Shown: positions 1-5,828 of the stretch, piece by piece
How positions within the stretch are numbered: the first letter of the stretch is position 1
How the letters are laid out: the number at the start of each line of letters is the position of its first letter
Source: Pseudomonadota bacterium
GTDB taxonomy: Bacteria > Pseudomonadota > Alphaproteobacteria > Acetobacterales > Acetobacteraceae
Length of the DNA stretch: 5,828 nt
Reading direction: 5' to 3'
Assembly: GCA_021826565.1 (NCBI GenBank)
Contig: JAKAZJ010000148.1
Span: 1-5,828, forward strand
Notes under the pieces: model-generated
What the model was told of the DNA's origin: nothing
Seen by the model: only the letters and a program-made list of their open reading frames with translations
The model's database searches: none
Position numbers and translations under genes: made by a program

Positions 1-282
1 GCCGCGCCTGGTGGGGAACCCGGCCACGTCCACTAGGTCCTTCACCGTCACCGGCACCCCATCCAGCGCCCCGATCGGCCGCCCGGCCCGCCAGCGCCCC
101 GCGCTTGCCGCCGCCGCCGCGCGCGCGCCCGGGTTCAGCAGCACCATCGCGTTCAGCGCCGGGTTATGCCGCGCCACACGTTCCAGCACCGCCTGCAACA
201 CATCGAGCGGCGAGGCGGCGCCGGCGGCGAACGCCCCCAGCATGTCCTCGGCGGACAGCAGCGCAAGATCGGCGTCCGACAT
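1..282 (-). CDS. Amidase-signature family hydrolase, N-terminal part (cut by window edge)
   Basis: Minus-strand reading frame with no stop, continuing past the left edge, so only the first 94 residues are present. Amidase-signature enzymes hydrolyse C-N amide bonds with a Ser-cisSer-Lys triad, usually in the cytosol. The visible part starts MSDADLALLSAEDM and contains ALDGVPVTVKDLVDVAGFPT at about residues 72-91, the classic block holding the first catalytic lysine (Lys81 here). The glycine/serine-rich block with the two catalytic serines lies outside the window. ATG at 282 is chosen because GGGGA lies 8 bases upstream on the minus strand; in-frame ATGs at 297 and 318 have poorer ribosome-site context. 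Divergent from the deacetylase-like gene, 66 bases apart. Family assignment is firm. The substrate (simple amide, carbamoyl compound, or a GatA-like role) is not determinable, though the N-terminus does not look specifically like GatA. Confidence 0.85.
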   Translation of the reverse strand, partial: MSDADLALLSAEDMLGAFAAGAASPLDVLQAVLERVARHNPALNAMVLLNPGARAAAAASAGRWRAGRPIGALDGVPVTVKDLVDVAGFPTRRG

Positions 283-290
283 GGTCTGGT

Positions 291-295
291 TCCCC
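291..295 (-). promoter_or_regulatory. Ribosome binding site of the amidase gene
   Basis: GGGGA on the minus strand, 8 bases before the ATG at 282. It supports that start over the in-frame ATGs at 297 and 318, neither of which has a purine-rich stretch at the right distance. Confidence 0.5.
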
Positions 296-334
296 ATCGC
301 GGCAAACCGGCGCAGCATGGGCGCGGCGCAGGAC

Positions 335-340
335 GGAGGG
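335..340 (+). promoter_or_regulatory. Ribosome binding site of the deacetylase-like gene
   Basis: GGAGGG, 8 bases before the ATG at 349. It fixes the start well inside the longer open frame, which extends upstream to an ATG at 166. That upstream extension overlaps the amidase coding region on the other strand and has no comparable site. Confidence 0.75.
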
Positions 341-348
341 AACCCCGC

Positions 349-1254
349 ATGGCCGACCCGCATCCGCACGGCGAACCCTGGACCTGGCCCGAGCCGGTCT
401 GGCGCCGCATCACCGGCCGCGCCCGCGCCGGACGATCCTTGCGCCCCGCCACTTGGCCGGGCGGGGCGCGCTGCGCCGTGGCGCTGTCGTTCGACGCCGA
501 TCACGAAACCATTCCGCTGCGCGACGCCGACGAAAGCCCGATGCGCATCAGCCAGGGCCAGTACGGCAATCGCCAGGCGATGCCGCGCATCCTGCGCCTG
601 CTGGACCGCGAGCACATTCCAGCGAGCTTCTTCTACCCCGCCGTCGCCGCGCTGCTCTATCCCGACGAAGTGCGCGAAGTCGCCGCCGCCGGTCACGAGA
701 TCGGCATCCATTCCTGGATCCACGAGGCCAACACGACGCTGCCCCCGGGCGCCGAGCGCGACCTGACCTTCCGCGCCGCCGAGGTTCTGACCCGCCTCGT
801 CGGCACCGCCCCGGTCGGCATCCGCACCGCGAGCTGGGATTTCTCCACCCACACGCTGGACATCATCCGTGAACTCGGCCTGCTGTACGACAGCAGTCTG
901 ATGGCCGATGACGACGCCTATGAACTGACCGACGCCGGCGTGGCGACCGGCATCGTCGAGCTGCCTCCGGAATGGATTCGCGACGACGCGGTCTATTACA
1001 ACATGCTGCGCTTCTCCGCGCTGCGGCCCTACACGCCGCCCTCGGCGGTGGAGGAGATTTTCCGTGCCGAGTTCGATGGCGCCTGGGAGGAAGGCGGGTT
1101 GTTCCTGCTGACCTTGCATCCCCATATCAGCGGCCATCGCTCTCGTCTGCCGGTGCTGGCGCGGCTGATCGCGCACATGAAATCCCGCGGCGGCTGCTGG
1201 TTCGCCACCCATGCAGCGGTGGCGGCATGGTGCAAGGATTGCGCGGCGGGGTAG
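349..1254 (+). CDS. Polysaccharide deacetylase family protein (CE4 superfamily, HpPgdA/PuuE-like)
   Basis: A 301-residue protein with the NodB/CE4 metal-dependent deacetylase fold. Seen directly: motif 1 as SFDADHE (residues 47-53), with Asp49 as likely catalytic base and Asp51 as likely metal ligand; motif 2 as HEIGIHSWIH (116-125), giving ligands His121 and His125; motif 3 as GIRTASWDFS (157-166); YDSSLMADDDAYEL (180-193); ELPPEWIRDD (204-213); and LTLHPHISGHRSR (254-266), supplying the last motif's His257. The D-x-D spacing, the W..DD segment and the HP..xGxxSR ending resemble the H. pylori PgdA and Pseudomonas PuuE allantoinase-like branch rather than secreted chitin or xylan deacetylases. 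No signal peptide or membrane segment is visible, so it probably acts in the cytosol. Length matches that branch (about 290-310). The neighbouring divergent amidase suggests small amide or ureide hydrolysis, but peptidoglycan deacetylation is not excluded. Family is confident; substrate unknown. Confidence 0.88.
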   Translation: MADPHPHGEPWTWPEPVWRRITGRARAGRSLRPATWPGGARCAVALSFDADHETIPLRDADESPMRISQGQYGNRQAMPRILRLLDREHIPASFFYPAVAALLYPDEVREVAAAGHEIGIHSWIHEANTTLPPGAERDLTFRAAEVLTRLVGTAPVGIRTASWDFSTHTLDIIRELGLLYDSSLMADDDAYELTDAGVATGIVELPPEWIRDDAVYYNMLRFSALRPYTPPSAVEEIFRAEFDGAWEEGGLFLLTLHPHISGHRSRLPVLARLIAHMKSRGGCWFATHAAVAAWCKDCAAG

Positions 1255-1341
1255 CGTTGCAGCCCCGAACGACGCGCCCGACGCCGGTTGCGCGCCCCCC
1301 ATGGCCCCTCGCGCCCCCCAGCTGCCCCGCGTCCCTTGGGC

Positions 1342-1371
1342 TTGCCGCCCGCCGCCGGGGGCTTCTATAGC
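1342..1371 (+). promoter_or_regulatory. Candidate sigma70-type promoter of the tkt-gap-pgk operon
   Basis: TTGCCG at 1342-1347 (four of six to TTGACA) and TATAGC at 1366-1371 (four of six to TATAAT) are separated by 18 bases. The TTCTATA patch is the only A/T-rich spot in a very GC-rich spacer. A start about 7 bases after the -10 would give a leader of roughly 18 bases containing the AAGGAG ribosome site. This is pattern matching by eye, and weak promoter-like hexamers occur by chance. Confidence 0.28.
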
Positions 1372-1377
1372 CCCCGG
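1355..1377 (+). repeat. Perfect 8-bp inverted repeat (hairpin or operator) upstream of tkt
   Basis: CCGGGGGC (1355-1362) and GCCCCCGG (1370-1377) are exact reverse complements around a 7-base TTCTATA centre. The repeat ends 18 bases before the tkt ATG and overlaps the putative -10 element. It could be an operator bound by a dimeric regulator, or an RNA hairpin if transcription starts further upstream. No T-run follows, so a standard intrinsic terminator is unlikely. A second, mutually exclusive pairing exists: GGCTTC (1360-1365) with GAAGCC (1377-1382). The symmetry is certain; the role is inferred. Confidence 0.55.
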
Positions 1378-1384
1378 AAGCCGT

Positions 1385-1390
1385 AAGGAG
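1385..1390 (+). promoter_or_regulatory. Ribosome binding site of tkt
   Basis: AAGGAG, 5 bases before the ATG at 1396. It selects this ATG over the in-frame GTG at 1390, which overlaps the site itself, and over the downstream ATG at 1498, which has no such site. Confidence 0.8.
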
Positions 1391-1395
1391 TGCCC

Positions 1396-3459
1396 ATGGC
1401 CAGCCTCGCCCCAGGACCCGCCGATAGGACCGCCGAAACCGCCGCGCACGCCCGCCAGGCCGAACTCCTCGCGCGGCCCCTCACGCCGACGCGACGCATG
1501 GCCGATGCCATCCGCGCGCTGGCGATCGACGCCGTGGAGACCGCTAAATCCGGTCATCCCGGGCTGCCGATGGGCATGGCGGACGTGGCGACCGTCCTCT
1601 GGACCCGGTTCCTGAAATACGACGCCGCCGACCCGCGCTGGCCCGATCGCGACCGGTTCGTGCTGTCCGCCGGCCATGGCTCGATGCTGCTCTATGCCTT
1701 GCTGCATCTGACCGGTTTCGACGGCATGGAAATCGCCGACCTCAAGCGCTTCCGTCAGCTCCATTCCCCCGCCGCCGGGCATCCCGAATACGGCGCCCAC
1801 CCGGCGATCGAGACCACCACCGGCCCCCTCGGCCAGGGTGTCGCGACCGCTGTCGGCATGGCGCTTGCGGAACGCATGATGGCCGCCCGCTTCGGCAAAT
1901 CGCTGGTCGATCATCGCACCTGGGTGATCTGTTCGGACGGCGATCTGATGGAAGGCATCAGCCACGAGGCGATCGGGCTGGCCGGGCATCTGCGCCTCGG
2001 CAAGCTGACGTTGTTGTGGGACAACAACCACATCTCGATCGACGGCAACACGGCGCTGGCGCGATCGGAAGACACGCTGAAGCGTTTCGCCGCCGCGGGC
2101 TGGGCGACCCGCGCGGTGGACGGCCACGATCCGGCGCAGGTCGCTGCGGCGTTATCGTTCGCGGTACGCTCGAAGAAGCCCACCCTGATCGCCTGTCGCA
2201 CCATTATCGGCTTCGGCGCCCCCAACAAGGCAGGGACCGCAGCCGCCCACGGCGCGCCGCTTGGTGCGGCCGAGGCCGCCGCCGCCAAGGCGGCACTCGG
2301 CTGGACCGCGCCGCCGTTCACCATCCCCGGCGATCTGGCGCTGGCCTGGCACGAGGCGGGGAGCCGCGGCGCAGGCGTCCGCCGCGGCTGGCTCAAGCGC
2401 CTGGCCCGTCACGCGCAGCGCGCCGAGTTCGACCGCGCGCTGTCCGCGCGCATGCCGGAAGACTGGCACCAGACGGTCGCCGCGCTGAAACAGACCATCA
2501 TCGACACGAAACCGAAGCTCGCGACCCGCGCGGCCAGCCAGATGGCACTGGACGCGCTGGTGCCGGCGATGCCGGATCTGGTCGGCGGTTCGGCCGATCT
2601 GACCGGATCGAATCTGACCTTCGTTGCCGGCATGGGCACCGTCGCGCCCGGCGCCTATGGCGGCCGTTACCTGCATTTCGGCATCCGTGAGCACGGCATG
2701 GCCGCCTGCGCGAACGGTATCGCGCTGCATGGCGGGCTGATCCCGTATGTCGCCACGTTCTTCGTGTTCACCGATTACCTGCGTCCGGCGCTGCGGCTGT
2801 CGGCGTTGATGGGGCAGCGCGTGATCCACGTCCTGACCCATGATTCGATCGGCCTCGGCGAGGACGGCCCGACGCATCAGCCGGTCGAACATCTGGCATC
2901 GCTCCGCGCGATGCCCAACGTCCACGTGTTCCGCCCCGCCGATACGCTGGAAACCGCGGAATGCTGGGAACTCGCGCTGCGCCGCACCGACGGTCCCAGC
3001 CTGCTGGTCCTGTCGCGTCAGGCCGTGCCCGCGCTGCGCACCGAGGCGGGCGAGAATCGCTGCGCCCGCGGCGGCTATGTGCTGGCCGAGGCCGCCGGCC
3101 CGCGCGCCGCCACGCTGATCGCCACCGGCACCGAGGTCGCGATCGCGATGGACGCCCGCGCCCGCCTGGCCGCGAACGGCATCGCCGTCGCCGTCATCTC
3201 CCTGCCGTGCTGGGAGAGTTTCGCACAGCAGGATCCGGCCTATCAACAAGCCGTGCTCGGCACCGCGCCGCGCGTCGGGATCGAGGCGGCGGTGGCGCAG
3301 GGCTGGGACCGCTGGCTCGGCCCGGACGGGGTGTTCATCGGCATGACCGGTTTCGGCGCCTCGGCCCCGTTCGAGGTGCTGTACAAGGAATTCGGCATCA
3401 CCGCCGAGGCGATCGCCGCGGCGGTGACCCGGCGCACGGGCCACTCCGCCGCCGCCTGA
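1396..3459 (+). CDS. tkt: Transketolase
   Basis: Thiamine-diphosphate enzyme moving two-carbon ketol units between sugar phosphates in the pentose phosphate pathway, and in the Calvin cycle where present; cytosolic. The 687 residues show all three domains: ThDP/pyrophosphate domain about 30-360, pyrimidine-binding domain about 375-545, C-terminal domain about 560-680. Landmarks: KSGHPG with His54; [15 protein letters not shown] (180-187), with Asp181 as metal ligand; DNNHISIDG (209-217), with Asn211 and Ile213 at metal-site positions; HFGIREHGM (427-435), with catalytic Glu432; and the GEDGPTHQP block with His494. By alignment to E. coli TktA from memory, these match His26, Asp155, Asn185, Ile187, Glu411 and His473. 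The N-terminus is about 28 residues longer than in E. coli, but the ribosome site supports it. First gene of a tkt-gap-pgk operon, 38 bases before gap. All key residues are intact. Confidence 0.97.
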   Translation: MASLAPGPADRTAETAAHARQAELLARPLTPTRRMADAIRALAIDAVETAKSGHPGLPMGMADVATVLWTRFLKYDAADPRWPDRDRFVLSAGHGSMLLYALLHLTGFDGMEIADLKRFRQLHSPAAGHPEYGAHPAIETTTGPLGQGVATAVGMALAERMMAARFGKSLVDHRTWVICSDGDLMEGISHEAIGLAGHLRLGKLTLLWDNNHISIDGNTALARSEDTLKRFAAAGWATRAVDGHDPAQVAAALSFAVRSKKPTLIACRTIIGFGAPNKAGTAAAHGAPLGAAEAAAAKAALGWTAPPFTIPGDLALAWHEAGSRGAGVRRGWLKRLARHAQRAEFDRALSARMPEDWHQTVAALKQTIIDTKPKLATRAASQMALDALVPAMPDLVGGSADLTGSNLTFVAGMGTVAPGAYGGRYLHFGIREHGMAACANGIALHGGLIPYVATFFVFTDYLRPALRLSALMGQRVIHVLTHDSIGLGEDGPTHQPVEHLASLRAMPNVHVFRPADTLETAECWELALRRTDGPSLLVLSRQAVPALRTEAGENRCARGGYVLAEAAGPRAATLIATGTEVAIAMDARARLAANGIAVAVISLPCWESFAQQDPAYQQAVLGTAPRVGIEAAVAQGWDRWLGPDGVFIGMTGFGASAPFEVLYKEFGITAEAIAAAVTRRTGHSAAA

Positions 3460-3497
3460 CCAACGAAAAACGCCAGACCACAAGGGAAATCACAAAA

Positions 3498-4511
3498 ATG
3501 TCCGTCAAGGTTGCCATCAACGGTTTCGGCCGCATCGGCCGCCTGGTGCTCCGCGCCATGATCGAAAGCGGGCGCGACGATCTGACCCCGGTCGCGATCA
3601 ACGACCTGGGCAGCGCCGAGGCCAACGCGCATCTGTTCCATTACGACAGCGTCCATGGCCGCTTTCCCGGCCAGCTGGAGGTGTCGGGCGATACCATCAC
3701 CATCCGTCACGGCGGACGCGTGTGGGGCCCGATCCGTGTCTCGGCCGAGCGCGATCCCACCAAGGTCCCGTATCAGGGTGTGGACGTCGCGCTGGAATGC
3801 ACCGGGATCTTCACCAGCAAGGAAAGTGCATCGGCTTTGCTCAAGGCCGGCGCGCGCAAGGTGCTGGTCTCGGCGCCGGCCGACGGCGTGGACGCCACCG
3901 TGGTGTACGGCGTGAACCACAAGGTGATCACGCGCGAGATGACGGTGATCTCCAACGCCTCCTGCACCACCAACTGCCTGGCGCCGATGGCCAAGGTGCT
4001 GCACGACAATTTCGGCATCCTGCGCGGCTACATGGTGACCATCCACGCCTATACCGGCGATCAGAAGCTGCAGGACACGCTGCACAAGGACCCGCACCGC
4101 GCGCGCGCCGCCGCGGTCTCGGCGATCCCCACCACCACCGGGGCGGCGCGCGCCGTGGGCCTGGTGCTGCCGGCGCTGGCGGGCAAGCTGGACGGCACCG
4201 CGATCCGCATCCCGACGCCGAATGTCTCCTTAGTATCGCTGGACGTGAACCTGGAAAAACCCGCCGATATCGCCGCGGTCAACGCCGCCATGAAGCGCGC
4301 GGCGGACGGCGAGCTGCGCGGCATTCTGGACTACAACACGGAAAAACTGGTCAGCATCGATTTCAACCATTGCCCTGCTTCGTGCAGCTTCGACGCCACG
4401 CAGACCGCGGTGGTGGACGGGGCACTGGTGCGCGTGATGGGCTGGTACGACAACGAATGGGGCTTCTCCAATCGCATGTCGGACACCGCGGCGCTGTTCG
4501 GCAGCCTGTGA
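3498..4511 (+). CDS. gap: Glyceraldehyde-3-phosphate dehydrogenase, type I
   Basis: Oxidises glyceraldehyde 3-phosphate to 1,3-bisphosphoglycerate with NAD(P)+ and phosphate, reversibly; a cytosolic tetramer in the family. The 337 residues match the usual length of about 335. Seen directly: Rossmann motif INGFGRIGR (7-15); Asp36 after the second strand (AINDL), typical of NAD preference; catalytic motif SNASCTTNC (152-160) with Cys156; His183 in TIHAYTGDQ, at the canonical 27-residue spacing; the S-loop region with RARAAA and [16 protein letters not shown]; and the C-terminal [11 protein letters not shown]. The ATG at 3498 follows AAGGGA (3482-3487) by 10 bases in an unusually A-rich spacer. 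It lies between tkt and pgk, as in many alphaproteobacterial central-carbon operons, so a role in glycolysis, gluconeogenesis or the Calvin cycle fits. Oddity: Ser247 lies where family members usually have Asp after PNVSVV, and codon 245 is the rare TTA. Cofactor preference is inferred only. Confidence 0.97.
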   Translation: MSVKVAINGFGRIGRLVLRAMIESGRDDLTPVAINDLGSAEANAHLFHYDSVHGRFPGQLEVSGDTITIRHGGRVWGPIRVSAERDPTKVPYQGVDVALECTGIFTSKESASALLKAGARKVLVSAPADGVDATVVYGVNHKVITREMTVISNASCTTNCLAPMAKVLHDNFGILRGYMVTIHAYTGDQKLQDTLHKDPHRARAAAVSAIPTTTGAARAVGLVLPALAGKLDGTAIRIPTPNVSLVSLDVNLEKPADIAAVNAAMKRAADGELRGILDYNTEKLVSIDFNHCPASCSFDATQTAVVDGALVRVMGWYDNEWGFSNRMSDTAALFGSL

Positions 4512-4512
4512 C

Positions 4513-5691
4513 ATGACGGCGCGCTCGCTGGACGGGGTCGCCGTCGCCGGGCGGCGCGTGCTGTTGCGCGCCGATTTGAACGTGCCGGTGCATGACGGGA
4601 CGATCTCCGACCTGACGCGGATCGAGCGGCTGACGCCGACCATCCGCGAACTGTCCGCCGCCGGGGCGAAGGTGATCCTGTGCAGCCATTTCGGCCGCCC
4701 GGACGGCAAGACGGTGGCGGCGCTGTCGCTGGCCCCGGTGGCCGCCGCTCTGGGCCAGGTGCTGGGAAGACGCGTCGGCTTCGCGCCCGATTGCATCGGC
4801 CCGGCGGCCGCGGCCGCGGTCGCCGCGATGGAACCGGGTGACGTGCTGGTGCTGGAAAACACCCGCTTCCATCCCGGGGAGGAAGCCAACGATCCGGGCT
4901 TCGCCCGCGCCCTGGCCGGACTGGCCGATCTTTACGTGAACGATGCGTTTTCCACCGCGCACCGCGCCCATGCCAGCACCGAGGGCGTGGCGCATCTGCT
5001 GCCGGCCTATGCGGGGCGGCTGATGCAGGCCGAGCTGGAGGCACTGCACGCCGTGCTGGGCAACCCCACCCGCCCGGTGGCGGCAGTGGTGGGCGGGGCG
5101 AAAGTGTCCACCAAGCTCGATCTGCTCGGCCATCTGATCGGGCGTGTCGATGCGCTGGTGATCGGCGGCGCGATGGCGAACACGTTCCTGGCGGCACAAG
5201 GCCTGCCGGTCGGGCGTTCGTTGCAGGAGCCGGAGCTGCACGCAACCGCGCGCACGATCCTGGACCGCGCCGGGGCGGCGCTGCTGCTGCCGACCGATGT
5301 GGTGGTGGCGACGGCGCTCGCGCCAGGGGTTGCCACCCGGATCGTGCCGGTCGCTGCGGTCGGACGCGACGAGATGATCCTGGATCTGGGCCCCGCCAGC
5401 GTCGCGGCACTGGCCGCGCGCCTGCCCGGCTGGCGCACTCTGGTCTGGAACGGCCCGCTGGGCGCGTTCGAGACCCCACCCTTCGACGCCGGCACCACCG
5501 CCCTGGCCCGCGCCGTCGCCAGCGCGACCGCGGCCGGAACGCTCCGCAGCGTGGCGGGCGGGGGCGATACCGTGTCGGCATTGCGCGCGGCGGGGGTCGT
5601 GGACCGTTTCAGCTACGTGTCCACCGCCGGGGGCGCGTTCCTGGAATGGATGGAGGGGCGGGTGCTGCCAGGGGTCGCGGCGCTGGGCTAG
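4513..5691 (+). CDS. pgk: Phosphoglycerate kinase
   Basis: Transfers phosphate between 1,3-bisphosphoglycerate and ADP, giving 3-phosphoglycerate and ATP; reversible, cytosolic, monomeric. The 392 residues fit the family (E. coli 387). The substrate-binding N-domain shows RADLNVP (19-25) with Asp21 and Asn23, Arg36, SHFGRP (58-63) with His59 and Arg62, Arg118 in ENTRF, and HRAH (150-153) with Arg151. The nucleotide-binding C-domain shows GGAKVSTK (194-201) with Lys197, WNGPLGAFE (312-320), and GGGDT (349-353). Every active-site residue I can check is present. The start ATG lies one base after the gap stop codon (TGACATG) and has no clear ribosome site, which suggests translational coupling to gap. 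It is the last gene of the visible operon; a convergent reading frame follows 34 bases downstream. Confidence 0.97.
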   Translation: MTARSLDGVAVAGRRVLLRADLNVPVHDGTISDLTRIERLTPTIRELSAAGAKVILCSHFGRPDGKTVAALSLAPVAAALGQVLGRRVGFAPDCIGPAAAAAVAAMEPGDVLVLENTRFHPGEEANDPGFARALAGLADLYVNDAFSTAHRAHASTEGVAHLLPAYAGRLMQAELEALHAVLGNPTRPVAAVVGGAKVSTKLDLLGHLIGRVDALVIGGAMANTFLAAQGLPVGRSLQEPELHATARTILDRAGAALLLPTDVVVATALAPGVATRIVPVAAVGRDEMILDLGPASVAALAARLPGWRTLVWNGPLGAFETPPFDAGTTALARAVASATAAGTLRSVAGGGDTVSALRAAGVVDRFSYVSTAGGAFLEWMEGRVLPGVAALG

Positions 5692-5712
5692 GCGGCGGCG
5701 CTACCCCGCCGC
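5692..5712 (+). terminator. GC-rich hairpin after pgk, possible transcription end
   Basis: GCGGCGG (5692-5698) pairs perfectly with CCGCCGC (5706-5712) around a 7-base loop, starting right after the pgk stop. An alternative longer pairing joins GGCGGCGGC (5691-5699) to GCCGCCGCC (5729-5737). No T-run follows on either strand, so intrinsic termination is unproven. The position between convergent frames fits a shared stop region, but GGC/GCC repeats are common in such GC-rich DNA. Confidence 0.3.
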
Positions 5713-5725
5713 GCTGACGGCACGC

Positions 5726-5828
5726 TCAGCCGCCGCCGGCTCGGGAGTGGAATGCGCCCCGGATGGTCGCGGGCAGATGCATCAGCCCGTTGCCGAAGTC
5801 GCGGGCGCCGTTGACCGCCGCATGACCC
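5726..5828 (-). CDS. Unidentified protein, C-terminal tail (cut by window edge)
   Basis: Minus-strand frame open from the right edge to a TGA at 5728-5726, giving 33 complete residues: GHAAVNGARDFGNGLMHLPA followed by a short basic and glycine-rich end. I do not recognise the family. Support for coding is modest: third codon positions are overwhelmingly G or C, as in the neighbouring genes, and a convergent gene here would explain the small gap after pgk. The other two minus frames are less convincing: one stops early and the other reads as arginine-rich low-complexity sequence. A plus-strand frame from an ATG at 5777 is the main alternative. Confidence 0.45.
   Translation of the reverse strand, partial: GHAAVNGARDFGNGLMHLPATIRGAFHSRAGGG

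Larger units (their letters stand above)
1255..1395 (+). other. Intergenic spacer between the deacetylase-like gene and tkt
   Basis: A 141-base, very GC-rich, C-tract-laden spacer. It has no convincing coding frame and no hairpin followed by a T-run, so no classical terminator for the upstream gene is visible. It holds an 11-base direct repeat (CGCGCCCCCCA at 1291-1301 and 1310-1320), a promoter-like element and an inverted repeat near its right end. The size and these elements suggest that the tkt operon starts its own transcription here. Confidence 0.6.

Noticed and set aside
166..348. Upstream extension of the deacetylase-like frame to an ATG at 166.
   Set aside because: The extension overlaps the amidase coding region on the opposite strand and has no ribosome site. 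The ATG at 349 has GGAGGG at an ideal distance, and the resulting length fits the family.
1390..1395. GTG start for transketolase two codons before the chosen ATG.
   Set aside because: The GTG overlaps the AAGGAG ribosome site, leaving no spacing; the ATG at 1396 is correctly spaced.
2152..3483. A 443-codon open frame on the minus strand opposite transketolase and its downstream spacer.
   Set aside because: It lies antisense to a transketolase with every catalytic motif intact. Its translation is Arg/Gly/Ala-rich with no recognisable domain, as expected for a shadow frame in GC-rich DNA.
2961..3497. Upstream extension of the GAPDH frame into transketolase.
   Set aside because: The extension is an out-of-frame reading of tkt and is arginine-rich. 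The conserved GAPDH N-terminus begins at the ATG at 3498, which has a ribosome site.
4331..5581. A 416-codon open frame on the minus strand opposite pgk.
   Set aside because: Composition is dominated by Arg, Pro and Ala, no family motif is visible, and the plus strand encodes an intact phosphoglycerate kinase over the whole stretch.
5691..5737. GGC/GCC repeats after pgk as a possible repeat array.
   Set aside because: These are short trinucleotide runs typical of high-GC DNA, with no regular unit or spacer structure; treated only as a possible hairpin.
5777..5828. Plus-strand frame starting with ATG at 5777 and open to the right edge.
   Set aside because: Only 17 codons are visible, no ribosome site precedes it, and the third-position G/C bias is weaker than in the overlapping minus-strand frame. 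Kept only as an alternative.

Overview
The window is GC-rich DNA with strong G/C preference at third codon positions. The gene order tkt-gap-pgk and the protein sequences suggest an alphaproteobacterium, plausibly Rhodospirillales/Acetobacteraceae-like; that placement is inference from style and synteny, not from a phylogenetic marker. No rRNA, tRNA, CRISPR array, insertion sequence, integrase or phage gene was seen, and no intergenic stretch exceeds 300 bases.

Layout. (1) Positions 1-282, minus strand: the first 94 residues of an amidase-signature hydrolase, running off the left edge. (2) Positions 349-1254, plus strand: a complete cytosolic-looking polysaccharide-deacetylase-fold protein (carbohydrate esterase 4 superfamily, HpPgdA/PuuE-like branch). 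It is divergent from the amidase across a 66-base gap. (3) Positions 1255-1395: a 141-base GC-rich spacer with a perfect 8-bp inverted repeat and a promoter-like element just before the next gene. (4) Positions 1396-5691, plus strand: a compact central-carbon operon of transketolase, glyceraldehyde-3-phosphate dehydrogenase and phosphoglycerate kinase, with gaps of 38 and 1 base. (5) Positions 5692-5828: a short convergent spacer with a GC-rich hairpin, then what is probably the C-terminal tail of an unidentified minus-strand gene.

How the genes work together. Transketolase feeds glyceraldehyde 3-phosphate from the pentose phosphate (or Calvin) rearrangements to GAPDH. GAPDH makes 1,3-bisphosphoglycerate, and PGK converts this to 3-phosphoglycerate with ATP formation; the last two steps are reversible for gluconeogenesis or carbon fixation. 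The amidase/deacetylase-like pair is a separate unit, possibly for breakdown of a small amide or ureide; its substrate cannot be read from the sequence.

The core of the window is ordinary housekeeping metabolism and I found no convincing evidence of an undescribed system. The items most worth a second look are the inverted repeat over the putative tkt promoter and the unassigned function of the deacetylase/amidase pair.
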